Program-made: the position numbers and the translations under genes
The notes under the pieces: model-generated
What the model was told of the DNA's origin: nothing
Database searches by the model: none
What the model saw: only the letters and a program-made list of their open reading frames with translations
Shown: in pieces, positions 39,701 through 51,700 of the stretch
How the letters are laid out: the number at the start of each line of letters is the position of its first letter
Numbering within the stretch: position 1 is the stretch's first letter
NCBI RefSeq assembly: GCF_001949145.1
Contig: NW_019091410.1
Location: forward strand, 409,971-473,970
Source of the DNA: Acanthaster planci
Taxonomy: Eukaryota; Echinodermata; Asteroidea; Valvatida; Acanthasteridae
Direction of reading: 5' to 3'
Length of the DNA stretch: 64,000 nt

Positions 39701-42700
39701 AAAAATAGACAAACAAAAACACAACGAAGTGCGGATTAAACTAACAGCGTTCTTTTATAACCAAAAGTGCCAACTACAATTTCTACAAACTTCAATTGTG
39801 CAAGCCAATTACCTTGTCCTAGATTCCGAGGGATCTGTATCACAGTAACGATGCTTTCAACATTTATGTAACACACTCATAAAAAAAGAAGACTCTTAAC
39901 CAAAGTACAACTGAATGGATTTGTAACTCATTAAATCTATCCGCAAGGGACATATCACGGCTACGTTGTACTGTTGGATTATGGAGCCATATGGCTCGAA
40001 TAGCTGCAAGAATAACCATTATGTCATTAGTTAAGTAAAAATTATTCAATGAAGAACTTGTACTAAAAAGTGTTCGCTGAGGATAATTGATGACTAAATA
40101 CTTCAATGATACATGGCAGACATCTGCACCGCCAACGGTAGAATGAATGATTAAAACAAACCTGGTTGACATTCTTAATGGCTCGTACCATCGACAGTCC
40201 TAGAAATATTCATCGAGTAACCAATTTGAAGGTCTTCTGTTAATGCAGCCCTTGAATTGTCCACAGTGCCAGTATTTTTTTCCCTCCGGTATAATACTCC
40301 TTCAACTTAGTGTACAAGTGCCCCGTCACTGATGACAGAGAGACTGGAAGGACAACTGAATTCCATGTGATCCATGTGCGAAATAATAAAGGTACTTTCC
40401 ATCATTTGCAGTTATCAAAACAAAAACACTGAAAACAAAACTATTGTTGGAAATGCATACAAGATAGTTTTGGAACTAAACTCCCCATGAAATTTTAACT
40501 CTGATAAGCTGTTATTTTGAAAAGAAAATGAGAAAGGGTCATTTTAAAGATGCGTCCAAAGATGCATTTTGAAAAATTGCCGCTGGAAGCAGGTGCAAGC
40601 ATTGCCACGACACACAACGGGGTTACTTGGACTTGTTGGTTCAGTGCGGGAAATCACGGGGCTGCTTCTTACTAAGACAAAAGAGAATGTCCCAGATACT
40701 AAATTTAGATGCAAGTCAAAACATGAATCGGCAACTATTGATCTGAAATTGAAACCCTAGAATATTGTTTTGCTCGAAATACACAGTATCCACTGTGCTC
40801 AGACGTTATCAGGTTTGTTCTTATGCATCCCTCTTTAGATTTTGAGTAATTTTGTTGCCTCAAAGAAAAATGATGCACAAAGGACAAATGATGGACTGAA
40901 CCTTTAACACAACTATGTTACAGATTAGTGAAGTTACTCAAAATTGCATAGTTCATGGGCCTGATTCATGTCTGAGCAGTGTGTCCATGCTGAGACACTA
41001 GTCAGGCACATGGAGTGTGTCCTCTCAATGAAATCAGTAATTAATTAAAAGAAAAAAAAGGCACAGAAATTGTTTTGCATTGTTCAAGCATGGAGCCAAT
41101 ATCATATGATACAAGTGCTCTGTCCATATGTTACTCTTCTGGTATTTTCATTCAACTGCTCTACTGAAATTGATGTGAAATCTTGGCTTGGCTCGTTCGA
41201 AATATTAAAGTACATGTATCAAGACTTGTATCCAGGCAGGAACGCAAAAACCCCTGGGAGAACATAAAAATCATATTGAAATCGGAGGCTTTGGGACTTT
41301 TTAAGTAGCTTTGGTCTGTGAAAAGCAGACCTTTTTTGTAATTCCTTTTTTTTTTAAAGGAGGGAAAGCAAAATGTAGTCCCTGGATCCTGCTGGATAAA
41401 ACAATTATTTAAATATACATGCAACATGAAATGATGTGCTTGTATCCCTGGGAGCTTGGTAATCTTCCATGTCCAGACAATCTTGCTCCACACGAGCGTA
41501 ATCACGGGTTGCGTAGCCTTGCCTCAGATCAAAGATCAACGTGCGGGATGCGCGGCTGGCGAAAGCAAACATCGAGTCTGCAATAATGATGCGCTCCAAT
41601 TAACGCAGGTAGGAGGTCAAGTAGAATAGACAACCGCTTCAGGGGTGCACGCCGGCGGAAGAGCAATGGGGCTGCGGATGGTAGTTGTGTGCGTTTAGCA
41701 ACAGTGTTCTGTTGTCTAGGCTACCGAGCCATAATTGATGACTAGATTTTCGATAAGCATGGAAGGGGACAGGCAGGTTTGTGTGGTATAAGGAGTAAAG
41801 AGATTGTTGATGTCAGCCACCTTTCAGGTAACTGCTTTTGTTATGGAGGGATAGTACAAAAGGTCTACCCATGTACTTACTTTACAAAAACGAGCTGTCT
41901 GCATCATTTTGCATGCTGGCTATCGCGACCATTCTGCTCCGTTATTTGCTAAACTAAACCTGTTGCAATGTAACCATTTATACAAACTTAATCTGGGAAA
42001 ATTCATGTACAAAGTTATGCACAATTTACTCCCTTCTAGTTTGAACTCTTGTTTTAATTTAGTGTCTAACATCCATAATTATAATACTCATAGCAGCATG
42101 AAGGGAAACTCATTTGTCGAATTGAACAGAACGTCACTGGCCAAGAACGATGTTATTCATCAAGGTACATTGTACTGGAATGGGCTCTCTCAAATCATTA
42201 CTTCTTTATCTGTGTTTGCTAGAAATCTAACAACTCAGTTGCTGGGCTCATATTCTTAAATCATATTTATTTGATATAAAAATGATACATTATGTAATGT
42301 TGCTCAAGTAAATGGCCATGTACTCAGTACTTGTGAATCATGTTTGCTTATTGTAAAGAATGACAGCATTGAAATAAATGTTTCATTCATTCTTCATTCA
42401 TGTGTATCCCTGTTCAAGGAACCAAAGCTCTTTCCGGTAAAAAAAGTATTAGCACAGTAATCCTCATGAGAAGCAGACTATGTAGTGCTAATTTGAAAGT
42501 CAATTCACATTTGGCATGAACAGAGTTGACTTGCATTCAACTGTTGTGAATATGAAGTGATAATACCGGTTATGTCACTGGTTTTCATTACAGTACATTT
42601 ATATAGCAAGTTCGAGTGATGACTATACTTAACTATAGTTTGACTAATACTGCCTGAACGATGGATGGATGGGACCAACTATCGGACCAGGCTCTGGTTG

Positions 42701-45700
42701 CACGGCTGGTGATCAATAGCCTATTTCATTTATCATTGCAGAAGGAACCATTCACATGAAAATAACTGTATGAGATTTCAATTACCATGTACACTAATGG
42801 TGAAATGTGAGCAACAACGAGGGTCATTCGAGCGTAATTGAATTGCACATGCGCATTGTTAATAAGCAATCGACAACTGGTCGGACCATCCGCTCCAAAT
42901 TGAAGCGCACCCCAAAGTAGCAAAAGAAAGACAGATGGTGGTAAGTTTTCCAAGCGGGTCGTATATAAAGACCCTACATTCTGGAATAAATCTGTCGTGT
43001 GTACTCCGTGGCAAATGCACCACTGATCTCTCCTCCATCATAAACGCGCGGTTATGCGGTTAGTACCAAAAAACCACAACCTCTTTTGTTCCACTCGGAG
43101 CGGATAGTTCGCACCTGAACTTGCCCATTCGTGCTTTTGTGTTGACACTGAATCACCTAGATTTGGTCGTGGGCAAAACAGCAACAGGTTTCATGCGACA
43201 AATTATGCGCAGAAATGCGTTGTGTTCCTGAAAGTATAACATTCAAATGCTAAAATTTCAACAAAACATCCATGTACTTTCAAATCACCCTAATGGCCCA
43301 GGGCACTGCACAAGATATTCACAAGTTACCAACGCAATTAAGAATGGACTAACTTGTGCACCATTTTATATGGACTGAGTGTTGGCAAACACACTAGAAA
43401 GCATGTTATTACATCTTGCCTTCGTGGGATGCCATTGTAGGAATTCACACTTCTTGACAAACAGGCATCTATATGAGCGATGAAACCCAAGAAGACTCTA
43501 TTTACCAGAAAACGGACTTGTGCGTGTAACACAGGGAAAGACCTCAGTGCAAACAACAAGAGGTCTTGTCCAAAACACCCAGTGCTCCATCTCACATACT
43601 ATCATTTGGAGGCAATTTGAAGTTCACTCTCGCTAAAGAGATCAAGACGGAAGCGATGTCACATCCATCTGCAAGTGCAGTCTTTTCTTGCAAGGTCACA
43701 GAGTATGGCCAATATAATACGAATGCATTTTTCACGTGTTTCGAGAGACAATACAAACAACTGCTGTATCGTTGTTACACGAGGGACATGATGCATTGTC
43801 AGTTGCAACGTGGCTGCCACCTGTCAAACTGAATTGCTGATGAGGAACAGACCCTGGGATTTCCCCGTATAGAAAATTCGAAACAAGTTGAATGTTTAAC
43901 ATTCAATGATGGATTGACAGCACTGCCAACGGATCCATCACATTCAGAAGACACTGCTGAGATGGGAGGGCAGGATTGAGAATGCGCTCGGACGAGTTCT
44001 ACACAAGCTATTGGTTGAAGCAAAACTAAATCATGCATATTCATGACACGCACACAATAATGGGATAATTTCCTCTATGTTCCCTGATAACTGTCATCCA
44101 GTAACTTCCCATTCTCCGTCAGTGAATGAGAAAGGAGCCTATATTTCGAACTAGCAACAATCTGCTTACGAGGTGACAGACAGCATGGGCTGGCTTTTTT
44201 AAACATATGTATGCCCAGTATGTACACCAGGCTATGAAATATAGATGACCATGCACCCTGAAGTACATGTATGTAAAGATAACCACACAAACTGATGACC
44301 TATCCATATTGCTTTCATCCGACAGGAAACAAGCACAATAGGAATTGCAGATGGCCCAATCAGCCATAACCAGAACGAATAAACACACCCGTTACACACC
44401 CTAATGGTAGAACATGCACATGTGTAGCCATGTCGTGAGCCAATTAAATTTCAATTGCACTCGCTGCCTCCGCGTCTCCATTTGAGGAGAGAAGTGCTCA
44501 CTCAGGCTGCCTGCTCTCAGTGCAAACATTTCCATACATGTGCGCTGCCCTTTCAAGACATCAGAATCGCCGCTCTTTCCATCAATGGATATCGATTGCT
44601 CCCCCCCCCCCACATCCTTTGGGTGCTGGTGCTCCCGTAGTTAGTTTACCGATAATTTTCAGATCAATATTGTGACTGAGATGGAAGGCCCGTTTGTGGC
44701 ATTCAAATAAGAAAGTTCTTAACTTTAAGCTCGTATTTGTAGAGCTAAGTAAAAATAAATACATGTAACCCCACAGACAACTTCATTTTTGATTTAACAG
44801 AATTAAACACCACAGTCTTATTATAATGGTCAGTTATAATAATTTGTTTTTCGTAAGTTCAAATGTAGATGTGTTAATTTCATAGCAGAGCAAAACATGA
44901 AGCTGTTATTCATATTACCTTCAGCCGTGTTCTATACAACTGAAATTCATGCACAGTACTCCTGGCTAAAGCTGGAACATTTTGGATAAATCCTTAGACT
45001 TGGTACAGTTCCAGTGTGTGTACGTATCGCTTGTGAGGAGTATCTTACTTACATACATGTCAGAGAAATGTAGGAGGAGAGTGAAGGTAGACAGTGAGCA
45101 CTATGGGAGAATGTGGGGAAACTGATGATGTGCTTACCTGATTGTGAAATTCAATACCCATGCTGAGGGTGTTGACGAGGATGCAGATGAGGATACTGCG
45201 CATGAAGTATTTACTCTCCACGATCTCCCCAATCTTATCGGACACCTTGCGGTAGAAGGATTTGCAACCCGATCCACCAAACTTGAGGTTTCCTTTCTGC
45301 TCTTCCTCGTAGTCGGAATCGTCAGCGTCGGAGTCTTCATCGCTTTCCAAGTCTGACTCTGTCCAGTCGTAATCGTTGTGGCCTTCTGGGCAGGCATGGG
45401 GGCAGGTATGCGACCCGCGGGATGGGCATGGGGAGTGGGTAGGGCAGGAGGAGTGGGAGGGACATGGGGTGGACGGACGGCATGGCGTGTGGACCGGGCA
45501 GGGCTGGTGGACGGGGCAGCCAGCCGAGTGGATGGAAAGACACGGAGAGGGCGGGGCAAGGTGCGGGTGGCCCCCGGGGTAAGAAGAAGGAGGATGGGTG
45601 AGGGGTGGGGCTGACAGCCGCTGCGCTAAAGGTGGGTGAGCGCCTGCAGGAGCAAGGCCATCCCCTGGAGTGAAAAGAGCATGTGAACCGTTGAACTGAA

Positions 45701-48700
45701 AAATACAGAGGTTCTGGCAAGCCTACTGGGCACACTGTGGAATTCAGGGAAATAGGCAAAAACTATGATCACATCAATGTCTTGAAAAGCATAACAGACA
45801 TCATGCAGAATTCAAAGAACAACTTCAGCCAAATTGAAAGTGCAGGCACGGGAAACATATCTTACATCCTACATATCTCTTCTCATTTGAGTGTGCACCA
45901 AAGTGTACAGGTAGAGGCCAAACTAAAAATGAAATCATAAGAAGCCAAGCTGTGGGCAGGCCATTTTACCTCATGCAATCACTGGAAGGTTCGACTGATT
46001 GTCCTTACACCAGCTCGCCCGCTCAAGGGGGAAAGTATCAATTTGGTTTGTTTTCATTTGTAAAAATGATCATCACTTATCACTAAACCGGACGATGCAA
46101 GCAGGAACTAGACAACTGGAAGCCTGTTGTTACCAACTCATCAGCAGCATGATTAAACATGAAACAAACTTCCGCATTTGTCTCAATAGGAGTCAATGTG
46201 GCTTCAGTTGCACTTTTGTTCACCAGGAATGCCGGGTGAAATTTCTGAAGACTCGGCAGTCTTCCTACAAGTTTCCTTTTTTTTTTCATTTGCCTTTTTC
46301 TTCGGCGAGACTTACCACTGATTTTATTGCCGTTCTTGACTGGGGGTAGTTTACTGTATTTATTCAGTGTTTCACCCAGACATACGTCCTTCCAGCGTTC
46401 TTGGAGCTTATTGGGAGGCACGTCCATCATGCTATTCAGTGCTGTCTCGGCAGTCAGTTTGGCCAAGGCGGAGCTGGGCCTGGCATCCTTAGAATTTGTG
46501 GTGGGATAATTGATGGAGGAGGCCCGGTGGATGGACAGGGTGGTCACTACGTGGTGGTGGGGGGACGACTTACAGCGAGACCGGCTGGGTAAGGGTTCTA
46601 AGCGGGAGAGGTTCTCAGTGCAATAGGTGATAGAGTGCAGCGAATCGACACTGGGTCCTAAGCTACCATTGGCTGACGGCACTACGAGCCGGTTCTGTCG
46701 GGTGGGCGAGGAGCCGATATCACTGTTTTCGGGACTGGCCCTGGGCGCCTGCGGGCTGTTGCTCCCAAAGTGGTAATGGTGGTGGTGGTGGTGGTGGTGG
46801 CAGTGCACATGCACGGACTTGGTCCGGCGCTTTTTGCGGCGTAACGAAATGGCAGGCATCACTTTGCGTTGCCGCTTCCCCCGGATACCTTTGTGCCAGC
46901 GCCGGACCTTCCGCTTGACCTTCCGCACCAGGTGGCCGATGTATTTCAGGATCTCATCGTAGCAGCTGCCTGGCTCGCTGTTGCTGGCCAGCGTGCTGGT
47001 AGAGCGGAATCGCTTCCGCTGCTCCGCCATCAACTTGCTCTCTCTTTGCTTTGTCTCGGAAAATTGAGTTGCTATGACTACTAGACACAAATTTATCAGG
47101 AAGAAGGCACCAATCTGCAAGCAAACAGGGGGGAGGGGTTATTTGTCATGATCTGTTCTAATAAAATTTGTAAAAGCAAACAGAGAACAAAGCATGCTCT
47201 AGAGTACAAGTTCCACTGTAACTGGGAAAATGTCTTTATAACTCCTGCTTTAAGGCAAAGCCAAGATGCAACACAAAGTTTACCATAAACTAAACTCCTT
47301 TGATAAATTGATTCTCAATTGTTTGTATTATTCACAACAGTGCATATGCCAAAAATCAATACAGTTTCCATTTATGTTTCATTTCATTCATATTTATCTT
47401 CTTCCAGAATGCCAAAATATCACATTTAAGGTTTTCTTTGACAACTAAATACATCGTTCAATGATAAAGCTCTTCCATCGTTTTCTCAACATGGTAGTTA
47501 AATTGAGCAGAAGGGTTAGAGAAATTGAATACAAGGAAGAGACAAGGAAAGGAAGCCAGGAAATAAGTGACAAATGAGTGAGAGAGATCACAAGTCAAGT
47601 GAGAGAGTAATGCATGCAGTAGAGTTGCAACCTCCGTGTATGGACAAGAGAGGGCACTGCGTAACTTAACAGGACAGCTGGTTCATGTTACAGACTTAAC
47701 TACTATCTGCCGGGTGGATTTCTCTTGAGTGGGATGTAATGGCGGGACCTTTTCAAGATTTTCAGTTTTCAAAATTCTTCAAAAATTCATGTGTTCATTT
47801 ACTGGATGTGGACACCCATACGAATGACTCTCTGGTAGATACTCTAATCTGTCAGGCAACCTTCTTTGATGCCCGAGTATTCAGCCCAGGCCTGCAGCCC
47901 TGTAAAAGAGAGCCCAGAATTGTGTGATGTTGCATAATTTCCTTTGTTCCGGTGAATGCCAGTAGCGTCTTTTCATACGCAACTGGATTAGCGAGCAGCA
48001 GCGCTGTGTCACTCATCAATGGGGCCCTGGAGCACCTTTGTCTGCGGTGCCAATCCATGGGGGCACTATGCCCAAAACAATGGTATACTGTTTCAAAACA
48101 GTGCCGGATTACCATCGAAAAATGGAAGTTGAAAAATGATGGCAATTCCCAGCAGCAGGTCCTTTGTTCCGAGTACAGTCTGGTTTATTACACAGACCGG
48201 CTCTTTTGTCCAAAACCGGGCACCCCGGCTCTCCGTACAAACGCACGGTGCCCGAAACCAGGCTCCCCAGAAAGAAGGGGTTAACCACTTGCTGCCGGGG
48301 TTTCCGGTACCAGACACATATGCTTTATATGGGTGGCCAGGGTCTCTGAAATCTGACAAAGAGAACTGGGCCCTGTAACAAAAGACCATACTTGGAACAA
48401 AAGACCAGGCTGCTGAGATTTACCAACATTTTTTCACTCTCAATAGTGGAGATAATCCAGCCTTGTTTTGAAACAGTTTACCACGGTTTGGGGGATTTAG
48501 CATGAGTGGATTACCAATGGGGACAAAAGTGCTCCACCACCGCAGCGATGAGCCACACAGTACATGTACCACTGCACACTAATCTGGCTCCAATTGAAAA
48601 GAAGTCAGCAGCGCAATGTTACGCAACATCGCACAATCTGGGCTCTTTTTTGAAGGCTGCAGGCCTGGCTGAAATACTTGGGCATCAATAGATTTTGTCT

Positions 48701-51700
48701 GTCAGATTAGAGTAGCCACCAGACAGTCATTTGTGTGGGTATAAATGTCCATTAATTGAAATAATGAATTTCTGAAGAACTTTGAAAACTGAAAATCTTG
48801 AAAATGTCCCCTTTGTGTGCACTGCATTTTTCAAACTACCCAGCAGCAAGTGGTTAAATAGTCAACGCAATGCATCATGTCAGCCACTGTTCATGCATTA
48901 TGACTCTACTCTTGCACACTGTATAATGACTTCTGCCCACAGTTTCAGGGTTGAGTTAGGTGCCATTAAAACTAGGTTGGTTTCAGTAGGTACTGTTGGT
49001 CTGTAGGTATTTTAAGCCAAAGTTGTATTTTGATTGATATTGGCCAAATATAAAGGTCTTCTTAGCAAACTGGAGCTAAGAACACACTTCTATTGTTGTC
49101 CACATACTTGGACAACTATAGAAGGAGCCTAAACACATAACAAGGATATTATGCAATTTCATTTTGAACTGAGATGACGACCAATATTAAGGTGATTACA
49201 GGATTTTGCTGATTTTTGAAAAATTTTGATAACAGCTCTCAGCACTCAAGAAATTGTGTAATATCGGATTAATTTTATTTCATTTGTGGGGTAAATGGTC
49301 ATCAGAAAACACGGATATTTGGAAGTTATACTTTGACCTTCTGAGCAGTTTGATCTTCAATAATGACGCCATTATTGCTAGGGGGATAGCTTGGGATGCT
49401 ACACAAACTGTGTGTGTTTGACAGACAAGTTGGCCACAGTTTGCCCCAACTTCATTTCCGTGGTGTCCAGCAGTGCACCCAAAACACTTAGCCCACCGGG
49501 ATGAGGGGCTAGTTTTCCCTTTGTTTTTGAACGGGGTTCTTTTCCTGAAATAATGGTCTTCTGGCCACTGTTACCCGTCTTGGTAGGTAACATTAATCTT
49601 GTCTTATGTTACCCAGCTGAATGCGTACCAGCATGCAAGCAGCAGAGCCGTTTGGGCTATTGTGCCAAGAATCTACCAGAGTGTCAAAACCTCTCTATGA
49701 CTTTTTGTAAGCATGGTGTAGACTAAAGATATGCCAAGGCCTATGTCCCTAAGCAAGGCAGTCACCCACAATCTGCTACTGCCCTTAGCCCATTTCTGCA
49801 TGAAAGGGAAGTGTGCTACATGTGATAGGTGTAAGGAGCAAATATGCACATAGTTCTTGCTACCCTGGTGCCCCATTCTCTGAGAAGCCGAGATCGAAGA
49901 AGTTAGAACTTGTTACATGAAAAGCAGAGGCCTCAAAGCCCCGCAAACAGCAGGCAGATGTTAAGAAACTGCCCCCCCTTTTTTCAAACAACAATTTCAA
50001 GATCAGGCGCAGGAATGGTTGAATGATAAAATCCAATTTTGAAAAGTGCCACAGGAGGCTTGGTACTTGGTGACTGGAATGACCACTATGGAAGATGGTG
50101 TCGATTTATGAACAGTCTTCTTTTAATTGTGCCAATGGCATTCCCAATTTAATGTGAGCGGTGCTGCAAAAGGGAAAGCAAGTGTCAAGATGTGGAAAGT
50201 GCAGAGTGTGTTAAAGTTTGCAATACACCAAGACGGAGGGGGACAAGATGGACGTGTGATGTTGAACAGTCAAAGAAAAATTAGGGCACAAACTTGGCTT
50301 TGGATTACACAGCCTTTTGGCATTATGGGCACTGCATGACATTCGCCATACATGATCGTTATCCAATACAAAAATATTTGTGCAAAGCAGGGACTTTGAT
50401 TTGACTAGGCCAAGGCACCAAAGAAAACTACAAGCATGAATTGTCCATGTAAATAATTTCGATGTGTTTTAGCACTTCCAACCCCCCCCCCAAAATCTTT
50501 ACACTAAGTAGAGTGCCCATACTTACAACAGAATTTGACAAGACCAAGTAGCAAACCGCAGGTTATAGATTTTATCTAAAGGAAAAGTTTAATGGAACAG
50601 AAGATATACACCTGAAGCCCTCCCCCAAGAAAGAGCAACATAATTTGAAAGTACACAACTGAATACAAATTTGAAATGTGTGAATGAAATTCTCTAGAAC
50701 AACTAACAAAGAACTGGATGGATGTAAAACACCTAAATATCTACACATAAAAAAAGAAGACATGTACACTGTATGTAAAAGTAGCAAAGCAAATGATATG
50801 CAGAATTGAACTTTGGTGGGAACCAGCAAGGAGCAGGAGACATATGGCGACTTTGAAGAAACTCTACCAAGTACAGCAAGAAAAAAAAAGAGGCAAACAG
50901 CGAGTAACAGAAAAGTCCAAAAAGTCGGATGAAAAATCATTGGGAGAGGCCCAGAGAATGGTGGTTGATGTATACTTACTACAATGAGTACGAAAAAATA
51001 CGCCCAACTCCAAAAACTATGCACATCTTGGATATGATACATGATATCCGTCCAGCCCTCTAAGGTGATGACCTGGCCGGCATTAACGGGAATCCGTAGG
51101 GAGAGGGTGGTATCAGAAAGGAATGTGAACAAAATACAAAAATACCAATGATGTATGGTTAAGAGACGACAGCGAGCTCCAAAATGGCATGCTTTCACAA
51201 TGGTGGGTCTGATGTGATTATCGGGGTGCTGCCGAGCTCAGAACAGAGCTCGGTTTTACGTACGCCGGTCCCCTCCCCGGTTACACACACAAATGAAGGC
51301 TCATGCAGGCCGGGCACCAGCTTCTGGTTTTTATAAATCTGGTTGAGGCATGCATGAGATGTCGAGAGAGTGGAAGGAGGGTGGGGGGGGGAGAAAATGG
51401 GAGGCGGTCCACATTCCAAAGGGGGAAAAGTGTCAATCTACTTACAACAATCAACAACATAAAATAGATCCACACCCACTGGGAGTGAACGTCTTGCAGA
51501 TAATACTGTATTTCTACCCAGCTTTCTAAAGTGATAACCTGAGAGGAGTGAGAGAAGCAGACAGCTTGATAGAGAACACCAAGAAACATCCAACCAAAAA
51601 ACAAACAAACAAAAACAAACAGATGGGACAAGGGAACAAGTAATGACTTAAGCAAACAAGGAGGAACCACATTTTTATGGTCCTGAAACAGCTCCACCAT

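Larger units (their letters stand above)
36916..45137. other. CACNA1G: Intron E6-E7 (8.2 kb)
   Basis: The longest intron of the window. It holds a palindromic MITE (37,506-37,747), a GC-richer stretch (38,225-38,490), two short tandem duplications (38,729-38,783 and 39,249-39,308), a GC-richer open stretch (41,440-41,720), a truncated LINE (41,873-42,405) and a dispersed repeat D copy (42,888-43,106). No channel exon was recognised. Confidence 0.7.
51073..51445. other. CACNA1G: Intron E4a-E4b (373 bp) between alternative exons
   Basis: A short intron with a pyrimidine-rich stretch near its 5' end (TTTTCTCCCCCCCCACCCTC around 51,380), two TGCATG motifs and one GCATG, and a perfect hairpin at 51,232-51,253. 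The 3' splice site lacks a pyrimidine run in its last 20 bases. If E4a and E4b are mutually exclusive this intron is rarely removed as such. Confidence 0.8.

Noticed and set aside
45134-45759. Two long minus-strand frames overlapping E6 (Pro/Ala-rich and Pro/Leu-rich, over 130 codons each)
   Set aside because: They are shadow frames of the GC-rich 18-bp repeat. Only the frame fixed by the in-phase E5 donor and E6 acceptor leads into domain II S1.
50980-51538. E4a as a decayed duplicate (pseudo-exon)
   Set aside because: It keeps the open frame, exact 93-bp length, consensus splice sites and all key filter and Trp positions, with codon-level divergence but residue-level conservation.
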